Below, piece by piece: positions 43,571 to 56,900 of a stretch of DNA of 64,000 bases (position 1 is the first letter of the stretch; every line of letters starts with the position of its first letter). The notes beneath the pieces were generated by a model. The model made no database searches and had not been told where the DNA came from. It saw only the letters and a program-made list of their open reading frames with translations. The DNA comes from Glandiceps talaboti. Its lineage: Eukaryota; Hemichordata; Enteropneusta; Spengelidae. The stretch spans positions 4,909,501 to 4,973,500 of the forward strand of contig NC_135566.1 in assembly GCF_964340395.1 (NCBI RefSeq), given 5' to 3'. Both the position numbers and the translations under genes were made by a program.

Positions 43571-45212
43571 TATCAATTTTCTATAATAAAGGTTTGTAAT
43601 GTAATTATTATTTGCCTGTTTTATTCATAAAATGTGTGTGACTTCACTCTATATTTTAAATATCGACAATATGGAATATGATATACACATGCTACGATTA
43701 TATCAATCATCTCAGACTGTGAAGAGAGAGGTAGAAAACAAATGACTACTTATATAGTAACTAGACTAGGGGCACTAAAATGAAATAATTCTGTAAAAGG
43801 ATTCTTGTAGCTCTTTGTATCGCAGATAGACTAAATTATTGTTTGTTGCAGGCATTCCTTATCACACTGTCACCTACATGTGACATAGTGATAATGAATG
43901 CTAACAACAATGAATCTTACAGTCTTTGTATCGAAAGACGGAAGGGTGTTGGAATACTAGTACGTCTCAAGTTTAAATCGCCACATGTAAAAATATCAAC
44001 CATTTCCGTGAAATCGCTGTTCATTATGTAAAAAAAACCTTCAAGCATAAAATTTTGATGGCATTCAACACAAGAGATGTATATATTGTGAAAAAGAAGA
44101 CAACAGATTCATGTTACAATACCAACTATTACATTTAATTCATATTTGAAGAGATTGCTACATCACATTAAAATGTAATAACACCAGAAAAATGATGAGA
44201 CATCACTTCTGATAACAAAAGCATTATTCAACTTGGGCGACAGAGGGCGCTATGGCAAGCTGCTACCAGTACAGGCAGTTGTTTTACAAATGGTTATTTA
44301 CATATGCAGCAAAGGGTTTACAGAAAGTGTTTGTTTTTTTTAATTCAGTTTATTACTTTGCCCCCAAAACATGCCTCACAATGAATAATTCCTTAACAGG
44401 AATTGTAAATTATTCAACAAATGTGTTGTACCGTTTTACTCGGTTGACCTATATACTGTACATCCTGCAACCCCTTCCGTTTTCCTGCACCGTACCATAA
44501 CACATATCAAAACCCCTCAAATCACCAGTCTGTACTGTGGAAACAATTTTGTCTGGCTATGAAACCTTAAAACAGACATGTTAATTACAACTTCCATATG
44601 TATTATATGTTTTCTAAAAAAAGAAACTTGACTGCAATGAAGGTAAGTTATCAAGTTATTGCTCCTTTCCAACAACTAACAACTACAGATTGTTACTCTA
44701 TAAAACTAAAAAAAACTAAAAAATAGACAATGGTACAAGACAGTATTACAAAGCATTGATAATGTTAAAGTCTACAATTGAGAACTGTCATCATCACTGA
44801 CATGTTATCAGGACTTCTTGAGTAACGGGGTCACATAGAGTCTCTGGAGTCAAAACTACAGTAATAATACTCCACTGCCATCAATTATGCCAACCTAATC
44901 TATAATATTTCCTTTTTTCACTTCAGCTTAATTTTCATAATTTCAGTATATTTTGTTGACATTTTGGTCCTGTATCTGGTAATTAAAAGCTGTACACATT
45001 GTAGGATTGTACTTGAATCTATGCACACTACTTTACTGAAACCAGTACATTTACACCAGACAGTTAAAAGTTCTGACAACCTTGGCTTTACTTGTTACAA
45101 TTTCCCTTCTCCCACTGATTAATTATGAGTGGGCTTAATGTTTTAGTTACTGTTTCAGAGGCAGGTCAAGTGAGGCTGACTACTATTGACTGAGCTATAA
45201 TAGTTACGTTGT

Positions 45213-45213
<1 letters not shown>

Positions 45214-45245
<32 letters not shown>

Positions 45246-45302
45246 CAGGTTGGCATGTGTGTATACCGTTAGTATACGTGTGTATCTGCAGGTTGTTGGC
45301 TG

Positions 45303-45336
<34 letters not shown>

Positions 45337-45372
45337 ACGTGCGTGCATGCGCATGTGTGTGTGTGCATGTGT
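45214..45372 (+). repeat. Two (GT)n microsatellites
   Basis: GT runs at about 45214-45245 and 45304-45336, with a degenerate GTGCATGCG-type extension to about 45372. Confidence 0.95.
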
Positions 45373-45774
45373 GATTCTTACAGCTGGTGAAACCAGCTCA
45401 TGTCTATCCTTGATGTGTTTGTGCATAGACCCCAAAGTCGTTAGTTTGTTTAGGTGAACAGCTGATCTAAATCTTACACAGGAGAAAACCAGCTTTGGTA
45501 CACTATCTTTTATATTCATCAAAAAAAACCTACAAAGTGCACAATAACACTGATTGAATTAAACCATAATTCTTGATATTTCCTGCCTCAAACAGACTTG
45601 GTCCTAAATAACATTATTTTACTTCCCTATGGACAGGAAAAAAAAGAGCTAAAGTTAAGACAAAGAAAGTTGTCTGTATTAAAGTCAATATTTCACGAAT
45701 CAGCCATTAATAATAACAAAGGAAGTAAAAATACTTGGCTACAGTCATTTAAAAATAAACATTGGGAATATTAG

Positions 45775-46075
45775 CATAAACCTAACAGGTCCTTACAACA
45801 ACTGAATAAAATTTGCAATCTAGTATTAAGCCAACAGGTCCTTATGACAACACAAAAATTTGAGTCTGAATAAATTTTGCAATTTAGTATTAAGCCAACA
45901 GATTTTTTAGAGAAAAAACCATGGGTCAACTCTAAATATAATTTGTAATTTAGAATTAAGCCAACAGGACCTTTAGACAACAGAAAACAATGTGTCTGAA
46001 TATAACTTGTAATTTAGTATTAAGCCAATAGGTCCTTTAAACAACAGAAAACCATGATAGTAAGTCTGAATAAAA
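45775..46075 (+). repeat. Tandem repeat, period about 62 bp
   Basis: About four to five units with TAGTATTAAGCCAACAGGTC followed by CTTATGACAACA and GTCTGAATAAA. Confidence 0.9.
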
Positions 46076-46654
46076 TATAATGATATATGTAAGAGTTTGC
46101 CAGATTTGTCACATTGAGATAAAAACTACACCACTACACCAGACTACAGTTATACTTACCACATGCACATGTAATATACACATTAGTTTGCATGTGCTAG
46201 AAGACAGACCCTAAATTGGGTACGTTCTGAAGATTATAGTGTGCCTGACCGCCCACTTGATATTGCATAGACCAGAGATACATATAGATGTGTATATAGA
46301 AGACAGTACGTGTCAGACAACTTTATTTTATTTTGGTACCATCCTTTGTAAATATATCAAATATACAACATTAATGCAATTCCATTTATTTTACATGTAC
46401 GGTGATCAAATGGACTTCTTTGAGGGTGTGATTCAACATGACATCTTTCTAATTTCTAGTACTACCGGCAACGCTTGATTTTGACTGAACTTGAAATTAC
46501 CCAAATTTAGAACATTGCTGATTTTTGATTGGCCAATGGAATGTGTAGTGGCTGTGTGATATTCTACTTATTTTGTCACAATTATTCTGGAAATGCAATG
46601 TACTAATAAAGTTGCATTTCAGGTATGCAAATGAGGATGGGAACCTCACCCTAA

Positions 46655-46830
46655 AAGCAAGGCTGGCGATGTCTGCTTGAAAGTGAAGTTAATGACATTT
46701 GTTTGAGAATAAGGCCGGTGACTGCTGTTTATAAGCAAGGCTGGTGACCTCTGCTTGACAATGAGGCTGGTGACCTCTGTCTGAAAATGAGGCTGGTGAC
46801 CTCTGTCTGAAAGTGAGGCTGGTCACCCTG
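46655..46830 (+). repeat. Tandem repeat, period about 33 bp
   Basis: Five to six units of AATGAGGCTGGTGACCTCTG plus TCTGAA, the left units more diverged. Confidence 0.9.
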
Positions 46831-47752
46831 GCACTGTTCTGTGAAAATTACAACTCACAGTCAAGGCCGACAAATGGTCAATTTCAGCTTTTTGTCAATT
46901 TCATTCTCACTGTATATTAAAAATGCTGTAAATCTTAGTGGGATACAAGTAACTGGATTGAACCTGTTATTCTAGCAATTGTGGTAGTCAGAGCACAGTC
47001 AACTTTATTAGAGTAAAGACAACCCCTCCCCTCAATCACCAGACAATCCCCCCTCCCCCACTCTCACCATCTGACTCATGGAAATATAAGGAAAAATTCA
47101 CAACAATTGCCCTGTAAACAACTACCAGTTCACTAAAAAAACTGTTCTCATTATTGGAGCTGTCAACATCCATGCTTTTTCTGTACTCTGTAGACAATAA
47201 GACTGTAGACTCACTATGTATCAGGAAAGAAACCCCCAAATATAGTAAAAACCACAATAAAAATTTGCATATCTGTGGTTTCCATTGGAAACAAGTATTA
47301 CAACGTGACAGTAAAACTGAACTTACAAACAAGGAATTTGAACAAATTCATTAAAAGTCTAAATCAAAGAATAAAGAACAAAAATGAAGTAGATATGGGG
47401 CAAAACAAAATTCCGGGAGTAAAAATCAAACAATTTTGTTTTCATGTTAAGGAGTATTGCCTTTTTAGACTTTGTTTCAGACAAACAAGATCAAATTTTG
47501 CTTATAATTTATATACATGGCAGTTAAGTTGGGGGGAAAAGAAATGTTGATATGGGAATCAGTTTTAGTAGTATACAGATTTTGTCTTGTAGTATAGACT
47601 TTAAAAATACTTTTAACAAAAAAAAATTTTCAATATTGCACCCAGGCCACTCAAAGTGACATGATAAAGTATGTACACCTCAATAAATAAATACTAAATA
47701 AATAATGTATAAATTAGCAATTTATCTTCTCCATATGTGTATGTTGGTGTTT

Positions 47753-47933
47753 TCACCGTTGTCCAAAACTACTTTGACTGCTAAAGCTATGGCTTCTGCT
47801 CCTGCTGTAATCACGCGACCTTGATCTTGACCTTGACCTGCTGTAATATGGAGTGTAATAGGTGTCATCTGAATCGTAATTGCTGGAACTTTGAGGTGTT
47901 TCACGATGATATGGCACTGGGCGCTTCCTGGCG
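47753..47933 (-). CDS. SRRM2/3/4: SRRM2/3/4 last exon with C-terminal half of eMIC
   Basis: Acceptor GGTTTTCAG|CGCCAGG, TGA at 47753-47755. Encodes SARKRPVPYHRETPQSSS, then an RS tail (YYSRSRSRSRSRDYSRSRSH) ending SSFGQR. The phase joins exactly to the 51502-51747 exon. Confidence 0.94.
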
Positions 47934-50900
47934 CTGAAAACCAAAAGCAAAAACCTTTCAGTACCCAGAGAAAAAAGAAGATTATTGAAAATTGACAGTA
48001 AGGAGCTACAGAAAGTGGTAATTTGATTTCAATTGATGTCAATTTCATAGTTTTGAACATAAAATTTGTCAGTTTCACATATCAATATTACAGTTTTGAA
48101 ACACATACATAATTTCTGACATTTTTTAAATGCTTTTTCTTGATTTCTTCACAATTTAGAGTTCCAACTGTCAACATGCAAGAGTTCCATACCCATCTTG
48201 ACTCTACCCTTTTCCATGATCACAATGATAAAAAATACCACGAAAAATTAAAAGTAAATGGAGAAACCCAGCACCCTTCGGTGGTACAACAATAACAATA
48301 AACCCAGGATTGAAATCATAACAATATAAAATACTGAACATGGAACACTGAACATGCATTGGATAGTGAAAGGGAAGGAGGTGACATGCAGAGGAGGGAA
48401 GAAATAACATGCATACAAATGGTAGATGAGGAAAGAAACAACCAACACCAATTACAACATGCAAGGGTATAAACAAAATCAAGCTGCTATGCAGTGCTAT
48501 TGTGGTATGGTATGATGCTTTACAAATACAGTTGCCACAGGCAGTGCCAAATTTGAAAATCTGATGGACTGACTATGTTAGATTTTATACCAGTAATAGT
48601 GCTAAAATGTGCTTCTAACACAGTCAATCGGTAAGATTTCTGGTAGACTGTAGAATACGTCATGTCGCTCCACCCTCACTGGCCCGCTCTATCCCGATAA
48701 ATGAGGGCGCCCCATCATGGCGTACTTTACAGGCTAGATTTCTGGCTGTAGTGACACAAGTATTCGACACACCGATTTATGATACCGATGCTTGCGTGTA
48801 TGTATGACCAGGTAGGGTGATAAATATGATACTGCCTTGATTAACATGCAATAACCATGCTCATGAGGTGATTTAAGCTTTACTGATCGAATCATGTGAC
48901 AATCCTTATCATTTGACCTCATGTCAAAGGTTAAAGGTCACAGACTCAATCAATGAAGGATGTTGCATTGGACTGGAAGCTGACAGTTGTTAGTTTTTTT
49001 TCTTGCTAAGTTCAAAATCTATCAAATTTGAAATATTGTTTTAAAACAACTAAAAAATGGATATCTATTTGGAAAAGTTGTACAATCTCATATAAACACT
49101 GAACAAAGTTAATTTGTATACAATAATAAAAAGAAGTTTGAAGAATGTATAAATAGAATAAAATTTGAAGAAAACAATTATCAAAATAGGAAAAATGAAT
49201 AAATGAATGAATGAATGTCAAAAAGGACATTCAAACATTTCAGTAGAATTGTATGAATGTGTGTCGAAAGGAGACACAAACATACAATATATAACAAATA
49301 TCACATATAAAAGAACTTAGTAAAGAACAATTAGTTATCACAAATATATTACTCTTTTTTTTTCTTTTTTCTTTTAAAAAGAAGGTATTTGTGCAATACT
49401 TCGGAAGTAGAACAGTTTCTGATGAAGTGAACCATTCAATCTCATATTTTGTTACTTGATAATTTGAAACACTTTTATCAGGGCTTGGTCATATTCAAAG
49501 TGAGAATCCCTCGAGAATCAGTGCAAACAGTCACCATAGTGACGGTTATACAGATGTTTTGAGCCAAGATTAGTTAAGCTAGATAGCATAATTCTGAACG
49601 AATCAAACAATCAAACAGTCCATGCAGAATAGGACTTTGAACTGATACAGTACATAATACTGTAGTATCTATGAAGAGTCATTCTGAATTCACGACATCT
49701 TCAAAAACACAACTTGCAAGGTAGCAAGGTCTGTGAGAGCATAAAGCAACCGTTACTTGCACAACACTGCGACTATATAGTATATGTTAATTACAGGCTG
49801 TGAAAGTGATATATTAAGAACACGTTATCATGTCAATATATATATATAATGAAAAAGAATTAATTATTTTAAATAAATGAGATATGTTAGTGAGTTTCAA
49901 GGCAGCGGAAGACGTTGATTATTTATGATGAGAGGTGAGTCAGTGTTTCTCCAGTGAGTCCTAGAAAAACAATGGTAAATATCAGTACACACTTATCAAA
50001 CGTCCATTTTAAGACATCTACCGCCTATAGTATCTTGGACTGCGTGACGAATGTCTCTCTCGGTAGTAGGGGGAACGGGAACGTCTGTCGTATCTTCGAG
50101 CTGGTGACCTTTGTAGGGAAATAGGTGGACAGAAGAAAGAGACATGTACAAAAAAGGACAAGATCACAAGACGATAGATACAATACAAATCAATTCACAT
50201 CTTCCACAGTTAAAAAATAAACAAATGGTACACTCCTCCTGTAACCATGGCAATGGAGTCATCATTTCATTGTCAATGTCATCGTTTACAGATCATGAAC
50301 TGATCAACTTTAGAATGAATTAAAATACACAGTCATATAAGTTTGGTGTTGGAAAACATTAATTCATAAATGGTTTGAATTTTGATGCAATTTTGAATAC
50401 CAGGTTACAAAGAGGAGCAAAATGATAAAATCCTGTTGAAAAGAGGAAATCACATAAATTCAGTAACAGTTATTAATAAATTGAATCATTGGAGAAATAT
50501 TCAAAACAAATTTTCAATATCATCTTTTTTTCTCAAAATTTTTTCACTATTTTCTTTGCCAAATTTAACATTTGTGCAAATGCACATTTATCATGAAAGT
50601 TTCAATCTTTTTTTTTGAATTTCATATCAAATGCATAATGAGAAGAAAGAAATATCAGATTCAATTTGATTAAGAGAAACTAATATTGGCTGACTAAATC
50701 AAAATAATGAGTCTAACCACAACATCATTGAAAGACATTTGGTTGGAATCATCTTCATTATTTTTTTTTTTTACAAAATATTTTCTCTCTAGATTGCTTT
50801 TGAAATTGTACCGGTAAATTAAATGTTGATTCATTTTACTGAGGTGTGGACATCAAAGAAAACTTCACATTTTACCAGCAAACCTGACAGTTTTGGACTT

Positions 50901-53900
50901 TTCATATTTGTCTATATTTTGTATTTGTATTTCTTCTAAATTGGAGTAATCAACAGATTCACAAAACAGACATATTTTATAGACTAAAGAGGATTAGATT
51001 GGAGAAATGACAAAAAGTCAGATTATTTTTTTTTGTCACTGTGCTGTCATTTGTTCTGTACTTGTATACTGAGTCAAAGGTCTGAGAGTGTCTTGACTTT
51101 GGTATTTGTAATAACTAGAGTTTACTCAGAATACCATTATGCATCACAAAATTATTTGTGTTCAACTTAAAATCCTGCTATGCTTGCCACTAGGCAGAGA
51201 TACCCCTTGTAAATGTCCTGAGTATGTGGGTAACATACTCTAAATATATAATTTTCACAACTTTGTAGACTAGGTAAGCAGCTAGTCAAATCAGTTCAGA
51301 AATTTTGTTGTGTCAATTTTTTTAAAAATAACATAATATGAACTCCAGGTAGTCATGCCATTATGTTGTCATGGTAACAAACATTAATGTGATGCATTGT
51401 GGTATACAGAATTTAAAGTTCGGAAATTCAGCTTTGCTGGAAGTGAAAAGTTTTTGTGTCCATCTCAAATTTACCATATACTATCAAAACAAACTGCTCA
51501 CCTTGTAATTCGTCTAGCTTCTAGATGACTCGGGGAATCGCGTCGTCTTCTGGGAGGAGACCAGCTCTTTCGCCTTCTTGGCGAAGTGGATCGATGCTCA
51601 TCTTTTGATGGACTGTAATTAGAGTAGCTTGGACTAGCCCGACTTCGTGATGGACTGCGTCTACGTGAAGAGTAACTTGGTGAACGCGAGTGCCTTCTAC
51701 GAGGAGAATAACTCCTGGAATATGATCGCCTTCTTGGGCTGTGAGACCTAAGAATGTACGAAAAATAATCAAATAATCAGAACATTACAAACGACTATAT
51801 TCACAGTAGTAATCATGTTATAATGTTTCAACACACCATATTCTGGTTATCACAAACACCAATGGACACTTTTGGCCACTGGGAGTGCTGTTCGGAAGCA
51901 GCGTACGAACCAGGAGTGAGTCATGATAATTGAGTACTATGGCCTCCTTCGACAAAATCATCATTTCTGAGGTTAGTGTTTCAAAGCAAAATTTGGTGGA
52001 ATTCCCAATCAGTCAAAGAATTCTGCCAACTTTATTTCAGATGTCATTCTGTGCATTTTGTTGATGATTTCATGTACTGCCATGCGATTTTAAGTCTCAT
52101 TTTCCTCACATGGAGCACCCTCTCGAGACTTTTTTTTGTAAAATGACTGCAAGGTGAGAAACCCAAATATGGCATATCAAAGCAGTCTACCAAAATCTGA
52201 CAACAAAAACCACCTGAAGTATATAAACCTATCACTTTGAGGTTTGCGACAGTAGTTAGAGTTTACACTAGGCATGCCTACAGTAAGCAAAAGTCATTCG
52301 TACCTTTTGCGTGAAGTACTTTCATTTGACGATGTGCTATCATATCGTCGTCTATAACTCTTTCTATCATGACCTGGACTGCGGCCCCTGAAAAAACAGC
52401 CAATAACCATCACTGTACGTAATCAATGATTTATCAACATGTAATATTTTTTAATGTCTCAAGGTTTTGGAAATGCACTTGGAGAGGGAATTATGGAAAT
52501 TTAAAACCTTATAATATCCCGGATTGTCTACCCCAGTTTAAACCCACAACCTATAGGCACAGAAGCTGAGCTTACACATCTTTTGGAAGGCAGTGTTTTG
52601 CTGCATATTAAATGGTAGCAATTGCATTCTACTTTATACTGAAGCATACCAAACTATCACTTACTATCAGCTGAATTCAAACCTAGTATTCAGGAAAAAT
52701 GCATAAATGGGTTTATTTTAATACGTACATATACATATGCATATACTCCATGTGATGAGAAATCCCTTATTATGCCACCAATGGTGTTAACAATGCTAGA
52801 ATAACAATTTTAAATGCATTGATGACATGCATTGACATTACAATTTTACTAGAATGGTTAAATCTGGGTTTTATACAAGTACTTTCACCTGAATAAAACT
52901 CAGCTTGTGTTACTTTACCCATATCAATGCTTCAGTCATTAGTTGGCAATGAGCAAGGTGCAAGGTAGGTGGTACAGATATGTTAAGTTACTTTTAATAC
53001 CCATATCAATGCTTCGGTCATTAGTATTTCTTTGCAATGAGCAAGGTAGAATGTACAAATATGTTGTGTCATTTCACCCTTGTTGATGTTCTCTACAAAG
53101 GTCAGCATGACACAGCATACCATACTAGCATCTTGCAGGCTATGAGCAAGGAGAAATTGTTGAGAATGGAGTACATACAGAGAATTTGAATTAATACCTT
53201 CTTGGTGAACCATTCTGTGATCTACGTTTCCTATCCCCTGATGGACTGCGTGACTTGGATCTATCAGACTCTGAGGATCTACCTCTACTGCTCCTCCTTC
53301 TACTCCGTGGTGATATGGATTTGTCACGTCTGCTTCTCTTCTCTCGTGATCTCCGTTTTTCTGGACTTCGTGATCTCTCCGAGGAGGAAGATCGGCTCTC
53401 TCTCCGACTCTTTCTTGAGCCCCTAGATTTGCGAGATTTTCTCTCAGGTGATGACCTGGAAAATTACAAATTTATATTATAATTCTGTTGAGGTTAAGGT
53501 TGTTTTCCCGATTGTTGACAATTTCCAAAAAAATAACATCATGACTCTCCATACTACAACAAACTCATAAAACTTTATGGGAATGACTTTTCAAAAGTTC
53601 CACTGTTGTTAAGTTCAAAGTGAACACAAATTGAATCATTGACAATTTTGCACAGACATACCGGCTTCAGAGTTGAGGGAAGGCTTAAATACAGACATTC
53701 TTGATAGTGTGGTGTTTACATGGGATTAAAATAAAACAGTTTTAATATTTCTCTTTTTCGACTTCTTTGCATAGCCAAATAATTGTACTTAAAAATAGAC
53801 CGAGGCAAGGGAGGTTTTTTTAGTCAGTACTGGGTGGACTCTACGGTAGTGCCATTCTCTCAATAGAAATAATTACAAGCAACATTTAGTGTAGTCGGTA

Positions 53901-56900
53901 AGATACAATATGTCATGCCATCCTGTCAACCATTATCCAAAGAGAAGGCCTAAGGCAGTGGAATGACATTTCATAGCTTACAGTCTACATTCAGAGAAAA
54001 GTTGTGGAACAGAGACTAAGTTATGACAAAGTAAGTCCTCTCCAGTATGATTTGATTTGATCTGATTTTACTTGACTTGATTTGATTACCCATACATATA
54101 TACGACATGCAAATTACTCAACACAAGCCTTACTTAAAAATCTGTTCTCTTTACCTTCACCTCCATTGAGATGACCTGGGTTATGCAGTATCCAAGTCTG
54201 GGTTGAATTCAATGTTAAATGATACAAGTAAAATTAAAGAAAATTGTGAGGGTAGAACATGAGAGAAAAATCTAACCATTCCCATTCACCATGAATTACA
54301 ACTATGGTTTATACAAAGCGTTGACTTTTCTGGAAGCATTTATTAGTAATAAGAAGCAAATTGTGAGGGGAGACATGACAGTAATCTAACAAGTCCCGAC
54401 CACCGTGAATTACTACTGTGGTGTCAAATGAGTGAATTTTTTATGTGAAGTTGTCTTTTCTTTAAAGTATTTACTAGTAATAGATACATATTATAAAAAT
54501 TAGGGTTTTTTTCTAAAAATCTTCATGCATTACTGACGGATGAAGTCAACTGTTGATTTCATATTTTCCTTTGAAATTCAATAAACAATTTAGAAAAGTA
54601 TTGGAAGTCTTGATTACAAACTTAATGAATGGACAAATTAGGCTTGAAACTGAATATAACAATATAGAGCATCTGAAAATTAATTTTCTCATCAATTTGT
54701 CCAGAATAATTATGCATGAGTCAAATTAATCTGCTTTAGGTATTAAGCTGAGTTCACTACGACAAAATGCTATGTTGTAGATGTCCGAGCTACGACAAAC
54801 CAATGGCTGGGTTTTTGTTCTTTTAATAAATATTTACCACCTACATAAGAAGAGTATAACTATTTTTTTTTTTGCTTGGGTTATAGTTTTTAGTGGACAG
54901 AATTTGAAAGAAACATGTTCAAGCCCCAGTAGCTGTAACCGTCTGCTATTTTTTCGTTAAAGGAAAAACCCAGTCAAATCTTTTTGTTTGTCTTTACAGA
55001 GATTGTAGTAAATGTGATGTCATTTCCTGTAGGGGTTTTCCCACAAACCTTTGCAGGAATTCCTCAAAATGTCAGAGCACATGCAAGTGTAGATGTGCTT
55101 CTTTACAAGGTTTTGAAGTTGAGTAAGTTACCATGGCAGAAATACTGACGGCTGACTGGAATTTTGCTTGATGAAAAATACACCAAAACTTTAAATGGCT
55201 CAATCCGTAGCTGAATTACCTCTCTACCAGTGATAGTACAGTGTACACTAACACAGTTTGTATATAAGAAATTATGAAACGGGCACAGACTATTTTTTTG
55301 TTCATCAACAAATTGTAAACCAGCTGGATGCTGATAGGGTTTGACCACTAGTTAAACATACATGCTTTAACACATACAACAACATAAATATCAGTAAATT
55401 GAAAATAGGAAGAAAAAAACAAATGAAAAAATAGTTACTGTTACAGCTTCTGGAACTGTAACATTTCATTATCACAACAAACATACCAAACCAGAAACAA
55501 CTTTGTTAATAATACGAGGGTTACAACATCATCAACAATGGCAACATATATAAAGGTCATAAAAATATCAAATGTTAGGGAAAAATATAACGATTATTTA
55601 AAACTGGAGGGACTAAAAATAAAGAGGCATACACACTCACTTCTCAAGTTCAAATGGTACCTATATTATAAACTTCACATAGAGAAAATGTAAAAGTCAC
55701 AATATCTTGATGAAATAAGAAGGTAAAATATGAGAAATAAAAATGGTAGTTTAAAGTCTGGAAATTGTTTGAAGGGGAAGGATACATTGTGAATTTACTA
55801 TGTTTAATAAACCCTTGGATGCTAGGAGATAAAATGAGTCGGTTTCATTCACTTTCACTAATGTCAGTTGACATCAATCCAAACTTCAGCAAAAAGTGGC
55901 ATATAGGCCTTGCAACACCTTCCATTTATCATGTTGTCAACTGTCTCTATGATCATATAATTTGTAAGTGTGTTTACCAATACAAGCAGATAACAATTCC
56001 TTTAATGGCAGTCTCCTACCAAGGGCTGTATGTCCCTTCCACAAAAGTTCTGAGCAATGCCAGCTCTGTACTGATAAGTGAACATGAATGAAACAATACA
56101 TTTTACCTTGTTTATTAAACATCAAAGTTTTTAACATGCAAGATGTATTGACAAAGGTATCCTTTCCCTTCAAAGAATATTACTAGCTCTGTAGCTGGTT
56201 TTCCTGTATTATGTTTCAAGTGCTACAAACAATGAGTAAAAAACATGTGTTACACCAATATATATACCACTTCTGTATACATACTAGTACTACATGCAGT
56301 ACTTTTTGAAAACTGAAAGCAACTGGTTCTACATATCACAACATTTCATGTCTGTAGATATTCTAGTGCTTGCCTAAAATCAGACACCTGGTGGAAACTA
56401 TAAATTATGTCATATCAGTCAAAAAGTGAAAATTCACAACTTTAAGCCATTTTTCTTATTTACTGCAGTTATCTGCTGAGTAACCACTCAGAGTCAATAG
56501 TTACAATAATGAAACTTGAAAGTCAATTGTTCACCAATACTTGATCAGTCAAGTCAGACTGTAGTTGAAGACACTGTTTGCTTATTGCTGATGTGTGGAA
56601 TCCACTGATGCAATGTCTTTCTTTCTAAGGTCACTCCAAGTCTGTTGGTATGGAAATGCTGACGCCAAGGCTGCTGGTATGGGAAATGCTGATTCCAGGA
56701 CTGTTGGTATGGGAAATGCTGATTCCAGGGCTTTTGCTATGGGTATGATGACTCCAGGTATGTTGTTCTGGGAATGCTGACACAAGGCTGTTGCTCTGCT
56801 ATGAAACACTATGTCACCACAGTCACTCACTGGACAGTTTCAACTAATCATAAAATAACAGTTCTTCTTGTAGACTGATGTTACAAATACTAGATTGTAT

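Larger units (their letters stand above)
41595..47752. other. PXMP2 to SRRM2/3/4 interval (convergent 3' ends)
   Basis: No coding exon found. Expected to hold both 3' untranslated regions. Contains a Mutator-like MITE (42513-42614), long-TIR copy 4 (42790-43150), a strong CTCF-like site inside a repeat (43527-43549), another at about 44232, GT microsatellites (45214-45372) and two tandem repeats (45775-46075 and 46655-46830). Confidence 0.65.
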
